Of a DNA stretch of 64,000 nucleotides, positions 36,307-47,866 are shown piece by piece. The translations under genes and the position numbers were made by a program. The first letter of the stretch is position 1; every line of letters starts with the position of its first letter. The notes under the pieces were generated by a model. That model saw only the letters and a list, made by a program, of their open reading frames with translations. It had not been told where the DNA came from and made no database searches. Origin of the DNA: Thuidium tamariscinum (lineage: Eukaryota; Streptophyta; Bryopsida; Hypnales; Thuidiaceae); the NCBI GenBank assembly GCA_947034885.2, contig OX344750.2, positions 45,370,821 through 45,434,820 on the forward strand, given 5' to 3'.

Positions 36307-36342
36307 AGTCCACACTATTTATGAAGTCCACACTATTTATGA
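36307..36342. repeat. Perfect tandem duplication of an 18-mer
   Basis: AGTCCACACTATTTATGA occurs twice back to back (36307-36324 and 36325-36342). It lies about 480 bp upstream of the carrier gene's ATG at 35827, so it may be in that promoter. It could be a duplicated regulatory site or a simple slippage product. Confidence 0.9.
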
Positions 36343-36467
36343 GGAATTAGGGTAGGACGTTCGTTTCCATATCCAGTAGGCCTATCCTCATTTCCACGTG
36401 TAAATCGGCCTTTAAAATTTCTGCTTTCGCATATTTGGTACTTGAGGTCATTCAAGTAAGTTAATCC

Positions 36468-37434
36468 TCAACCCTTCATTGCCTACGGTCCAAACAAGCC
36501 TAAAAGCATTGTTGCTTTTCATGTCTTAGAAGTCTAAATGTCACTATGCTAGGAAAAATCTCAACTGTATAATCTTGTCGTATACATGTTGAAGATGATG
36601 TGGATCAAATTTGGAATCATTTGGCTGCATAGATTACAAGATTGTAATGTATTAGTGTTGAAAAAAGATGCTAAAATTTTCCTCAGCACACATATGGAGG
36701 TGAAATTTGATTTCTAAACCCACTCAAATGAAAAAACTCCAAACTAAAAAGTGCTTCTAAATCGACATACAAACACATTGGTGAAAGAAAAATTCATTCA
36801 AATGCTTTGAACTATTTGCAAAATGCCTTTGAAATAGCAAAAAATAGCAAAAAAAGGGTACAAAAAACACATGAATGCACCTCTTTCTACTAAAATGCTT
36901 CTTAGTCACTTATAACTTCTTGGGTTCATATGAAACTTTAGCCACACAAACTAGACTAGAATGCACAATTTTTCCAAAAAAAAGTATTAGAAATGGACAG
37001 TGTATGAGGAAGAAACAAGCCACCAAAGTTCCATGTAACCCAAAAATGTCTAGTTTTTTAACTTTGAATTGCTCTCAAACATTCAAAACAACTTGGATTG
37101 CCATGAAAATTTGACCACAATAACTAGACTTTTAGAAGAACATAGTAGAATTATTTTTATTAAAAAAAAACATTGGATGAAGGAGATACAAGCCCCCAAA
37201 GTTGCACCCATCAACTACACTTTGGTGAATTTAAATTGAACCTATGAACTTTGATTGGCTCCCAAAAAATCATTACATATTGGATTGCTTTGAAAACTTT
37301 ACTGCGCAAACAAGACTAGTATACGCAACTTTACCAATAAGTTTTATTGAATTTAGACATTGGACGCAAAAGTTACAATACTTTGAATTGAACTATAAGG
37401 GCATTTTTCATCCCCTTGGGTGATGAAGGGTTAA
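36468..37434. mobile_element. TTAA-type non-autonomous element, copy 1
   Basis: The left end reads TCAA|CCCTTCAT (TTAA with one transition) and the right end ATGAAGGG|TTAA (37431-37434). The interior aligns throughout with 41414-42374 in direct orientation. It includes 'aggtgaaatttgatttctaaac', 'acacattggtg' and three imperfect internal units of about 165 bp, each with 'actttaccacacaaactagac' and 'cccaaagttgca'-like motifs. No transposase frame is present. Ends of this type fit piggyBac-like MITEs. Confidence 0.7.
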
Positions 37435-37864
37435 ATGTCGAGCTAAGATGTCAAGGCGGACATTTTGTGTCCAATGAATGATAAAGAATCTTCCCTTATA
37501 GAACAAAAGTGCAACTATTCATTGTCAATATTAGGAATGGGAAGATGAGACCTTCTACAATATTTTGACTTCCAATGAGTATATTTGGCTTATTCAAAGT
37601 AGATGATGTCACATGGTATCAAAATGCATGATTTTCACAACCACCAACCCATTGTTCAAGGGCTAACAACCTTTTTGGTAGGAATTGATTTTTTCTTTGA
37701 CACATGCAACAATGAATAATAGAAAATACTAAATATTTCATCTTTTTATTGAGATCCTAATTTTTCACATTGCCCTTGCATTGGATGATAAAGGCAATGT
37801 CAAATTGTTTTCTTAGGCCTATAAGCTAGAGAAATAATCCATATCTTTACGATAGGTTGTCTAT

Positions 37865-37912
37865 TTGTTTTGTTTTGTTTTGTTTTGTTTTGTTTATTTG
37901 TTTGTTTGTATG
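37865..37912 (+). repeat. (TTTTG)n microsatellite
   Basis: About seven tandem copies of a TTTTG pentamer are followed by 'tttatttgtttgtttg'. Simple-sequence repeat with no other feature. Confidence 0.9.
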
Positions 37913-39006
37913 TTGAGATTTGTTTACTACAAGAGAAAGGGGTGTTTTAAGTATAGTCTTAGAGATAAGATTTTAAGTAATGACCTTCTTAGGAGATTTT
38001 AAGTAAGAAATACATGTCTTTCTAATAAAATTTTACTTAAATGTCCAACGTTGGACCTTGCATCCCCTACTTGTGTTCTTTGTACTATTGGAAAGCCTCC
38101 AATGGGGAGGGATGCAAAGGCTTTGTTTCATGGTGTTCCGACCTATGGTGTGAAAAGTTAATAAATTTTCAAGTTTTTATGAATGAAAAAAATTAGAATT
38201 TTCTTGAGACCTAGAGTTTATTTCTTTTCTTTTGACTATGGCAACAATGCATGGAACACTAGCATGAACAATATTAGGAAATGGAATATTTTCTTTTAGA
38301 AAAATATGATCCATTCTTGTGTTTATGAACTAATCTACACTAAAGCATATATGTTACTTGGTCTCCTCAAAATAAATAAATTAATGAATTTGAATGGTTA
38401 TCATACTCAAATTAAACAACTAATATACAATATTTTTTTCAAATGTTAACAATGTCAAAGCTACAAGATGGCCAAATTCATAAATTCTTTGAAAACAAGA
38501 TACATTGCCAAATGGTAAAACATCACATTTGAGCTAAATGTAGCCTATTCAATTGTGTTTGGATATCAATATGATATTTTATTTACTTGAAATTATAAAT
38601 TAAATATCATTTTGAGAAATTTCAATTTATTTTACAAATAATTGTAATTGTAATTGTTAGCATTTATGTTGCAAAAATTGAAATTAAATAAGTAAAAATA
38701 GAAAAAATAATCCAAATTATATGAAGTTTTCAAAAAATACAAATATCAATGGAAAATTTTCAATTGGTTATGTTTATTCTTACACCCAAACTAGCCACAA
38801 TAAAGATGTTAAATTCAAATTCATCAATCAAGCTATATTTACCTTTAATTAGTTGATGTATAAAATTTAATAAAAAAAATGTAAGAGAAGTACTTTGAAG
38901 TTGTATTTCTAATTTTATATTTTTTTCAAAAATATTCATGGAAAAATCAAATTATTGTGATTTTTTTTTAGTTAAAGGTGAAAATAAAATTATACCAATT
39001 ATAATA
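37913..39006. other. AT-rich desert
   Basis: No gene or repeat boundary was found. Some A and T runs are present. Confidence 0.4.
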
Positions 39007-39008
39007 TA

Positions 39009-39640
39009 CTCCCTCCATTTGAAAATGATCTTTATGTTGGCCTTCATTTTTAGTCCCAATATGATCTTCTTCTTATGAGAAGAAGGTTGTTGGAAATTGA
39101 TATTTGTATGCACGATAGAACTATAGTGGTCAAAATCTTAAATCAAGGAACTCATTCAAGTTATCTCCCTCTTGTTGGATGCAGAGCCCTCTTATCAGGG
39201 ATTGCCTCCCTAAAACATATACATAGACTCTATTTAGGTCAACTATCCAAAATTTAAACACGCTATTGACTTTGTTGATAATTCAAGGCCAATAATGAAC
39301 AATTGAGTCAACGTCCAGTGAACAATTGAGTAGCTACCGGTGCTCCTAGAAAATGCCCTAAAAATTCAATTTTCAAGTACTTCAAAACCAAATTTAGAAA
39401 ACTAATTCAACATTCAATATTTGGAGACAATAGGAGGGTGTAAGAATATATTTACAAGTCAAACCACATTTTTAAAATTCTTATTTTCAAGCTTAATTCA
39501 AAACAATTTTGTTTAATAGGAAGAACATTTTGGGACAATGGGAGTGTATTAGAATAATCTATAAGTTTGTTCATGAATAAAGGTTAAAATGAGAATATTA
39601 ATTTTACAACTTTAATTTAAAATACATTTTGAAAAGAAAA
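39009..39640. repeat. Stowaway-like end plus tandem units of about 112 bp
   Basis: TA|CTCCCTCCATTTGAAAATG at 39007 resembles a Stowaway terminus. Two later candidates for the opposite end, at about 39440 and 39546 (complements of TACACCCTCCTATTG and TACACTCCCATTGTC), lie about 106-112 bp apart within tandem repeats. These share 'catttggagacaat', 'aagaatat' and 'cttaattcaaaaca'-like blocks. The element boundary is therefore ambiguous. Confidence 0.5.
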
Positions 39641-39950
39641 CATTTGGATAAAAAACCTCAATATATTGTATTATTTGGATTCTAATACTGAGAACTTGCA
39701 AGAGCAATCATTCTTTCAACTTTTGGATTCTTTCAAAATTTTGAAATGAAATGGAAAGAGATCTTGTTGAGTTTTATTTTGTTAGTTTAAAACAAATACT
39801 ATAAATTCTTATATTGAAAGTTACAATCAAGGTTGACCAAAGGGCATTTTTTTTTAAATGCATAAACCTTTAGAGATTAATAGTTCTATTCATTAGAAAT
39901 GCATTATACTATTGTGGTCATTAAGAAGTTTCAAATTCATTGCTTGCACT

Positions 39951-40364
39951 TAGAAACTCCTTTTTCCCCTCTTCTTATTTCACCTACAAAAGAAAAATGT
40001 TTGGGCCTTCCCTTCCATCCTTAATGTAGAAATCTTATTTTGAATTTGGCTACAACTACATTCTAATGTTCTCTCACTAAAGCTTGTACTTGAAGACAAT
40101 AAAAATTGAAGACCACTCTATAAGACAAAAAGAGCATTCAAGATCCATAAAGAAGACTTGTAAAGATTCAACTTCTCCAAAGTACATATAGGGCACAAAA
40201 ATTGCAATTATAAGGGAAAGTACAAGCTTTGGTGGAAGAACATTAGAATGTAGTTGTAGCCAGATTCAAAATAAGAATTCTACATTAAGGATGGAAGGGA
40301 AGGCCCAAACATTTTCTTTTGTAAAAATCAAATCAAATAAGAAGAGGGAAAAAGGAGTTTTCTA
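39951..40364. repeat. Long hairpin element with about 142-bp arms
   Basis: 39951-40091 is the reverse complement of 40220-40364 at high identity, estimated by eye at over 90 percent. Shared blocks include 'tagaaactcctttttccc', 'tttgggccttcccttccatc' and 'ctacaactacattctaatgt'. The loop is about 128 nt. Transcribed, it would fold into a long duplex of the kind processed to small RNAs. There is no ORF, and no clear target-site duplication. Confidence 0.88.
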
Positions 40365-41413
40365 GCACTCAAATGCAACAATGCTAATATGTGAGCATGA
40401 AGATGCGAGCGTGTGAGCCTTGAGCATATATATATAAGTAGATAAATAAAAACCATTGATGGTTATTATGACATAAAAACCTATAAGTAAGGTATCTATA
40501 GTGTAATTGCACTATAATTATAGATAGTTTTCATACTTTAGATACCTATATTATATGTATGTAGTCTTTTAGGGTCATGAGATCACATTCTTAGGCTCAC
40601 ATAGTAGCACCCTCTAGTCAAATGCACACAATTAGGGTAGCTTACCAAATAGGTCCCTTCTGCCAAATTCAATGAGTGACTATGGGATTCTTTTTGTCTA
40701 GGATTTGCAAAATAATTTGTTAAATAAGACAATCCAATATTCATAAGTGCAAAGCAAAGACTATGTTTACATTGGGATTCCTTTTGTGAAGCTTCACAAT
40801 TGTTTTGAAGATTATTAATTGAATTCTTGTGTTTATTTTTACAAAAGATGCATTAGACAAATTACTTACATCATTGACAAATTATCAAATAAGTTTCTCG
40901 TCATTTGAGCTCTATTGTCTATTGTCTATTGTGTATGATCAATTAAAGTTGGTATGCAAGTTCAATTCTATGTCCCAAACTTCTAATGATTTGTTCAAAA
41001 CACCACTATCTACTATTGTGCCCTATGCCTCTACCACAACCAAAATAATAGTAAAAATGGCTTTTAAATTTATAGAAATATTGGAATTCAATTATGTTTA
41101 TGTACAAAGAAGTGCAAAGGCTTTGTTGTGGGTAAGAGGTTGGATTCTTGATACACTGAATAGAAAGCTCTATGCACAAAGGATTGCAAATGCTTTGTTT
41201 TGTGGAATTTGGACATGTGATGTGAAAATTATGTTTTTTTCAAAATACTAGATAATTTAATTCATTTTTTTCAAATTTTAGAAATAATTCTAAAAATACA
41301 TAATTTTCACTCTATAAATTAAGTCCAAACACCACAAAAGAAAATTCATGCAACTCTCTTTTCAAAAAACTTTCCAATAGTAACAAGAGCATGCCTAAAG
41401 AACTCACAATTCC
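40365..41413. other. AT-rich desert
   Basis: A 140-codon frame at 40829-41251 is open but has the composition of random AT-rich sequence and no recognisable motif. It is probably fortuitous; no splice or start context supports it. Confidence 0.4.
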
Positions 41414-42374
41414 TTAACCCCTCAAGGCCCGTGGCAAAAAGATGTTCAAAAACATCATAGCTTTTGAAGCCTTATAGATCTAAATGTCATTAAGCTATAC
41501 AAATCTCAACTGTACAATCCTGTAGATGACATGTACAAAATTGGAGTCATTTGACCGCATAGATTGCAAGATTATAATGTTTTAGTGCTAAAAATGGATG
41601 TTGAAATTTTCCCAAAAACACGTTCGGAGGTGAAATTTGATTTCTAAACCTACTCAAATGAAAAAAAATTACACTACAAAGTGATTCAAAACTAGTATAC
41701 AAACACATTGGTGGAAAAAAAATTCACTCAATTAACTCATTGTGTCTACATAACAACGTTGAAATGTCAAAAATTAGCAAGAAAAACTACAAAAACTACA
41801 TCTAAGGCTGAACCTCTATTTACTAAAACGCTTCTCAGTCACTCATTACTTCTTGGATTGACATGAATCTTTATTCATACAAAGTAGACTAGTATATGTA
41901 ACTTTTCCAACAAGTTTTATTGAAAATGGACTTTGTATGAAGAAGAAACAAGCTGTCAAAGTTTACTATATTCCCCAAATGGCAGGGTTTTGAACTTTGA
42001 ATTGCTCCCAAACATTCAAAACCACTTGAATTGAGACGAAAATTTTACCACACAAACTAGACTTCAAGGAAAACAAAACCCAGAAAATTTAATTGAAAAT
42101 GATCATTTGATGAAAGAGAACCAAGCCCCCGAAGTTGCAGCCCTAAAATGCAGTTTTTGAACTGAAATTGAACTTGCGAACTCTAATTGGCTGCCCAAAA
42201 ATCATCACATTTTGGATCAATTTGAAAACTTTACCACACAAACTAGAAGACAACGTTCAACTTTTCCAACAAGTTTTGTTGAATTTGGACATTAGATGCA
42301 AAAGTTATAGCACTTTGAATTCGACTGAAAACTTTGAAAGGCACTATTTGCGCCCCTCGATGTTGAGGGGTTAA
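41414..42374. mobile_element. TTAA-type non-autonomous element, copy 2
   Basis: Perfect ends: TTAA|CCCCTCAA at 41414 and TTGAGGGG|TTAA at 42371-42374, that is, a 12-bp inverted terminus including the TTAA. The interior is collinear with 36468-37434. The TTAA target plus CCC-type terminus is the hallmark of piggyBac elements (established family knowledge); assignment of this non-coding copy is inference. It contains the same three internal units of about 165 bp. Confidence 0.78.
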
Positions 42375-42473
42375 ATCTTAGTGTATCAATCAAACAAAAC
42401 AAACAAAAAAACATATTTAAGATATAGATATATAAAAATCTACTTAAGATTAACAAATTTTAACCTGAAAATT

Positions 42474-43764
42474 TTAACCCTAAAGAGCTCCAACGTCAAA
42501 TTTCTAGATGATGTACAAATTGAAAATCAAATTTCTTTTTCATTATAACTTTGATGAAAGTCATCTAAATTTTTAGAGATACTTTATCGAGTTGTTGTCC
42601 TATCCAAGGGGTGGATTTGGTGCTACTAGAGTAAATATTTTTCCAAAATTACAAATGTGGAAGTATGTCAAGTGGTTGACCAAGCCAAAATTGCATTGAC
42701 TTTAATTCAAATATAGAATTACAAAAATGAGGTCAGAGAATCAAAGAATACAAAAATTGTAGAAAATCACCATATCAAGAGAACCTCATTTCAAATACAT
42801 TTCAAAAAAATTTACTCACAAAATGATAACATTTTGCTTACAATAATTGAATTTAGAAGAAATTTTGAATTTGTCCTTTTAATATTTATTGAAAATATTG
42901 GTGATAGCATTGGTGAATGTAACCATATAGATAGAATCTAAAACTTAAACTCTACAACTTCAATTTGCATCTCAATTCTAAAATAATCTTCCAAATAATA
43001 CTTTATAATGATTTTTCTCAAATTGTCAATTTTGGAAAACACTATACTTTTGGAGATAAAGGAATGCAATGAAAAACTTGACAATGTCAAAAATAATTTA
43101 CAATAGAAAATTATGCAATTGAAACAATTTAATATAAACTTGAATCTTTTCATAAATATAGAGACTTGTATATTTTGAAATTTGGCATGATTATCAAATG
43201 TCATATTGAGATTCACCTTCAAAAATTGGAGAATGCAAAAAGATTCCTCCTTTCAAATTTTATTGCAATTTGAAGGCAATGAAGTTAAAATCTAGTTTAA
43301 AATTCCTTGTTTCTTTTCACCGCACAATGTGTGGTCTTTGGTTGGTGATACAAAATTTAGTTCTCATTACAATTGAGTTGGTACTTGTTAGTTGAATTGT
43401 GTGATTAGTGTACAATAATTGAAAGGGTTTTTTGTGCGTTTTTTGGAGGCATATGGGAAAATGGCTGGTTTATTCTATCTAATCATTATCTTTTCATTGT
43501 TAATTTTTGGCACCTTGTTTTTATATGTTGCTAAGGGTACATTTGCACTTACTGTTAGTAAGAAATTAGGTGCATTTACAGGGGTCTAGCTTGACGCAGT
43601 CAGCCTCTTTCTAGAATGGTGCAATCAAGTACAAAATTGCCCAAAAAAAAGGTTGATTCCAATTGTATACATCAAAAAAAAAATTTAATCTAGTACTTAT
43701 ACTAGAAATGGCAATTTTGGAGTGTTTTTGGGTGAAAACCTAGTCAAGGAACTTTAGGGATTAA
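42474..43764. mobile_element. Possible further TTAA-type element
   Basis: TTAA|CCCTAAAG at 42474 is matched by CTTTAGGG followed by A and TTAA at 43752-43764. The right end also resembles the sequence at about 56660 ('agtcaaagaacttttagggg'). The interior is AT-rich without genes. The short termini make this tentative. Confidence 0.35.
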
Positions 43765-44903
43765 CAAAAATATGCACATTGTTTATTCACTTACTTGTAC
43801 TTCAAGAGTGCTATTTCAATATCAAGAATTCAATCCTTGCAAGCAGCATACAAGGTTTGCATGAAGTATTGAATATAAAATATATCTATATTCAATAAGC
43901 CTCCATGTAGATTATAGAATGATTTAAGTAGTTTTGCAAGTAATTCTCTTTGTCTAAGAAATAATTCTTTATATATTGTTATGTATAGAGTGTATAGAGT
44001 CACATCCATGCCATATATAGAACTCAAATATTTTTCATAGAACCTTAATCTTTTAGAATACTTCACTACATTTATAAGTTAGAAAGTCATACTATGACTA
44101 GTTAGTAGTTATAGCTTTTCCTTCAAAGGTCCAAATGAAGAAATTCAAGTTAGAGATAAAAGAAAATCATCAATTACTTTCCTTATATAAGATTACACAT
44201 CCAAAATATAAAATATTGAATAATTTGATTGCAATTTTAAACTTTGAATTTCCAAAATCAATAGTATTTTATAGAAAATTTGACTTAAATGTGGAGAGTA
44301 ATTTTTGATGGAGAGTAATTTTTTTTATTGATCCATATAAAGAAAATACTCTTTACTAAATTACAAATATCAAAGTGAATTAGAAACAAGTTTGTCATTT
44401 TACAAAAGAAGAATCAAATTTATTTATTTATTTTTGAAATAATAAAATGAATTATTGTATAGTTGTGGTAATGTATAAACTCAATCATTTTTAGAAATCA
44501 TATAATGTAAAAGTCTAAATTGCAATTGTGAACATCTTCTTAACAATGTTAAACTAAAATAGGATCTTTAGAGGATAACAATTTGGTTAGAATTCTACAA
44601 GTTCAATACTTTACACATCAAAATCAAAATCTTTCAAATAGATGAGGTTAGAGCAATTGTGCCCTATTGACCTTAGACAAGTGTTTTTTTACTCATAATT
44701 TTTGCATTGTACATCAATTTGAGATGAAGGTGCACATCTTAGTTGTAAACTTTGAGTAGTTTTCTACGATTAAAATAAAATATTTTATTATTTTAAATAG
44801 CCTTCAATTAGAAGTCATATTGGTTATTGAAGAGTTTCAAAATCGTCTTTGACCTAAAATTCCAAATTTGAAGCTAAAACAAGCATTCAATGACTTCTAT
44901 TAG
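43765..44903. other. AT-rich desert
   Basis: Nothing recognisable. Occasional short frames are AT-driven. Confidence 0.4.
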
Positions 44904-45203
44904 CATAAGAGGATTTTTGGGCCCCCAGAAGATTTTTTCAGGGGTGTTCCCTGACCAGCTCCTTGCTAGTTTGAATTTTTGAATTTTGAAAAAAAAAATT
45001 TAAAAATTATCCAAAAACTTCAGAATGTATTAAAAAGCAAAAAAATGATTTAAACAAATATTTAACAAATATTTAATAATTAATTAATATTTTCTGACTT
45101 GGGAGTTGCTTGACCACATCAGCATCATGTTCCTAGCATTCCCAATGCGTTCCCAGCATTTGGGAACTCGCAGTCTTGTAAACTAGTTAGAAATCCTCTT
45201 ATG
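44904..45203. mobile_element. MITE of 300 bp related to the one at 4700
   Basis: Terminal inverted repeat CATAAGAGGATTT at both ends. Like 4700-4992 it has a G-rich left subterminal part, poly-A/T middle, and 'ttccctgaccagct' and 'cccagcatttgggaactcgcag' blocks that correspond to 'gaccagcaaccagccgttccc' and 'gggagcctgtgagttcccac' in that copy. No coding capacity. Confidence 0.7.
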
Positions 45204-46844
45204 GTTTACACTAGTCCATGAAGAGATTTTTAAAAAACAATAAATTATCCACCTTTTACATGTGCTCAAAGTGCACTTCCTTTGCATAAGGGTTGAGAAT
45301 ACAATTTTTTTCCAAAGATGAAAATAATCAAGGAAGAGCACCTTCAAGTTAAGAATAAGAAAAATAAGAATATTTTATCGAATTGTATTTTTCTACTATT
45401 TTCCAAAAATCAATCATCAAAGTGTCTATTCTCATGGTATTTTCATTGTGTCTTTTTAAATACATAACTATTAGTAATAAAAAAATGTAGGATTGAATTT
45501 TAGAAATATACTATCTTCAATGCTTTATAAATTATTTGCATTTTATTTCACTTAAAAAAATTATTGTAAAAGTCATAGTATTCATTGAAATAGTCCATTA
45601 AAAAAAAAAAACGTGTTTCTTTGGCAACAACTCAATCATATTGACTTTTTCATCACTTTGATTTTTCAATTACGTAGCTAGAGGATATTTTTTACACATA
45701 TTCAAAACATATAAGAATAAAAGAAATAGAGGTTAATTTTTATTACAACAATGCATGTTAAATAAAAATAATATTATTTCACAAAAATAACTTTAGTTTT
45801 AAGTGACTAAAATTATAATGTTTTAGATGAGAGTACTTTATACAAATGAACAAACAATTCTAGCCTATACTCTAAAAGCTTTGGCTTTCTTTTAACCCTA
45901 GAAAGACACATCTCTATCACCAAGGTAGTTAAATTCTTGAAAGTTAGTTAAAAATATTAGATTCTTGGATGAATAGGTGCATTATTTATTTCTACTGTTT
46001 CCTAAAAAAACATTCATTGGAAACTTTTAGTCCTTGCCATTGTTATAAGGTTCAATAGTACTACAATTTCTTTAAGCTACTCCTCCCCTAGTTCAAATGC
46101 CAATGAAATGATATAATTATATCTATAATTTGCTATGAATTTAAATAGCTCTATCATTTGCAGCTTAAATTGTTGTACAATGAATTTTTTTAGAAACAAT
46201 CACATTGCTATAAAAATTGTACCAATTCTTCAATAGTATGCTCTTTCATTGAAAAAGCTTAATCCTTTAGATCCAAAAGTTACTCTGGTCAAAGTACAAA
46301 TATGAACAAAATCTTTAGTAGATCTAGAATAATTGAGGATATATGAACCAAAGTAAAAAAAAAAAAATTACTCCAAATTAGATAACAAGTGATAGACAAT
46401 GGGTGTACAATAAAATTAGGATGGTCTACTATTGGTGTTGCAAGAATTTAGAGTTTCTAAAAAGTGTATATAATATTGTTGATAGTGTGTATGCAAAATG
46501 TGCAAATACAAGCTTACAATGTTAGCATCATTATAAAAGATTCACTCCTACTACTATAAGGCCTTTGGATTCAATAGACATTACTTTCATGATTCTTACA
46601 TAACAATTAATAGTGAAAAATACACCCTCAATGTGTGAAAATACATCCTTAATACAAGAAACAAACAACATTGATGTGTATAGAATCTTCTACTCAAAAT
46701 CAATACGAGTTCATTTGTGATCCTTTTGTGACTAATCAACACTTGCATAGGGGTAGTTGAAGTCAACATCCAGAATGGAAGATGGAAGAAAGACTTAGAA
46801 AAAGTGCATTGTTGACCATTATACATGAAAGTATTATAAACATA
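45204..46844. other. AT-rich desert
   Basis: No exon or bounded repeat was identified. Confidence 0.4.
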
Positions 46845-47394
46845 CTCCCTCTATTCCACTAAAGATCTTTGCTTTTTTATTTTGACCATTTTATAAGAGT
46901 TTTTTCTAGAGTTTTTTGTATTGCATGATCTTGTAGGAGCAAGTGAAATATTGTGGGAGCATACCTTAAGATTTGCAAGCTTGGCCTTTCCCATTTAAAG
47001 CTCATTGTAAGAATTGCACCTTCAAACACTAGTATTAACAATGCATTTAGTGACCACTTCATTGCTATGAAAATTTGATTATAAAGTCAACTAGGTTTTT
47101 TTTATTGTGAATATTTAGGTTAGGGAATATATTTCTAGAATCTTAGTATTGCCACCACCCTTCAAATAATTTAAAATGATAGAACTGGCAGCATTTACAA
47201 ACTATAGTAAAAAATCATACTTTGCTCATGGATTTTGAATGTCTAAATGATAGCACCTAAGCTAAAACATTTTATAGATATCTAAGGATGGGTTTTATTG
47301 TTCTTGAATGCATATATTGCTAGCACTATGTTTTAAAATACAATTAATTTTTCAAGGAGAAGATTTTTGGAGGTTTTTAGTAGAATAGAGGGAG
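46845..47394. mobile_element. Stowaway-like MITE (Tc1/mariner type)
   Basis: Ends CTCCCTCTATTCCACTAAA and the complement of CTCCCTCTATTCTACTAAA, flanked by TA on both sides (46843-46844 and 47395-47396). This matches the plant Stowaway consensus CTCCCTCCGTT and its TA target duplication. Length is 550 bp, with an AT-rich non-coding interior. Confidence 0.85.
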
Positions 47395-47396
47395 TA

Positions 47397-47866
47397 GTTG
47401 TTTTTTAGTATTATATGTCATATTTCTTTATAGTGTACTTCTTTTAGAAAGTGTCTATCCAATTGTGTCATCTTTGCATTCCCTTTCCCTATAAAAACTA
47501 TTAAAAATGTAGAAGCCATATACATCTTTTGCAATTCTTTTCATATATTTCCATATATCACATAGGGGTTTGCAAACATACTTGTGTGTAAATGCACATA
47601 ACTATTGCATGAAATTGTATTCTTCAAATTAGATTGTTTCAATTCATTCTCCATCAAATGAATCAATGACCTATAATTCATAATTCACTTCCAATTCTAA
47701 TTTCTCTCAGATTATGAGTTATTTTTATTTTTCTCACTGGAGGGGTTCCCAGGGACCTAAAGAGTTAGTGAGTGATAATGGTGGACACGAAGAGTGACGA
47801 GTTTTGGGCCTTAAACCCTAAACCCCTGCGTCCACAGAAGCCCGGAGCGCATCAATCAACTCAGCT
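47397..47866 (+). promoter_or_regulatory. 5' flank of the TPR gene
   Basis: AT-rich sequence gives way at about 47730 to GC-rich sequence that runs into the first exon. A frame from the ATG at 47778 is open but is out of phase with the next exon, so the transcript leader probably contains this upstream ATG. No TATA box can be asserted. Confidence 0.35.

Noticed and set aside
40829-41251. 140-aa ORF in the desert
   Set aside because: No motif, AT-driven codon use, no splice or promoter support.
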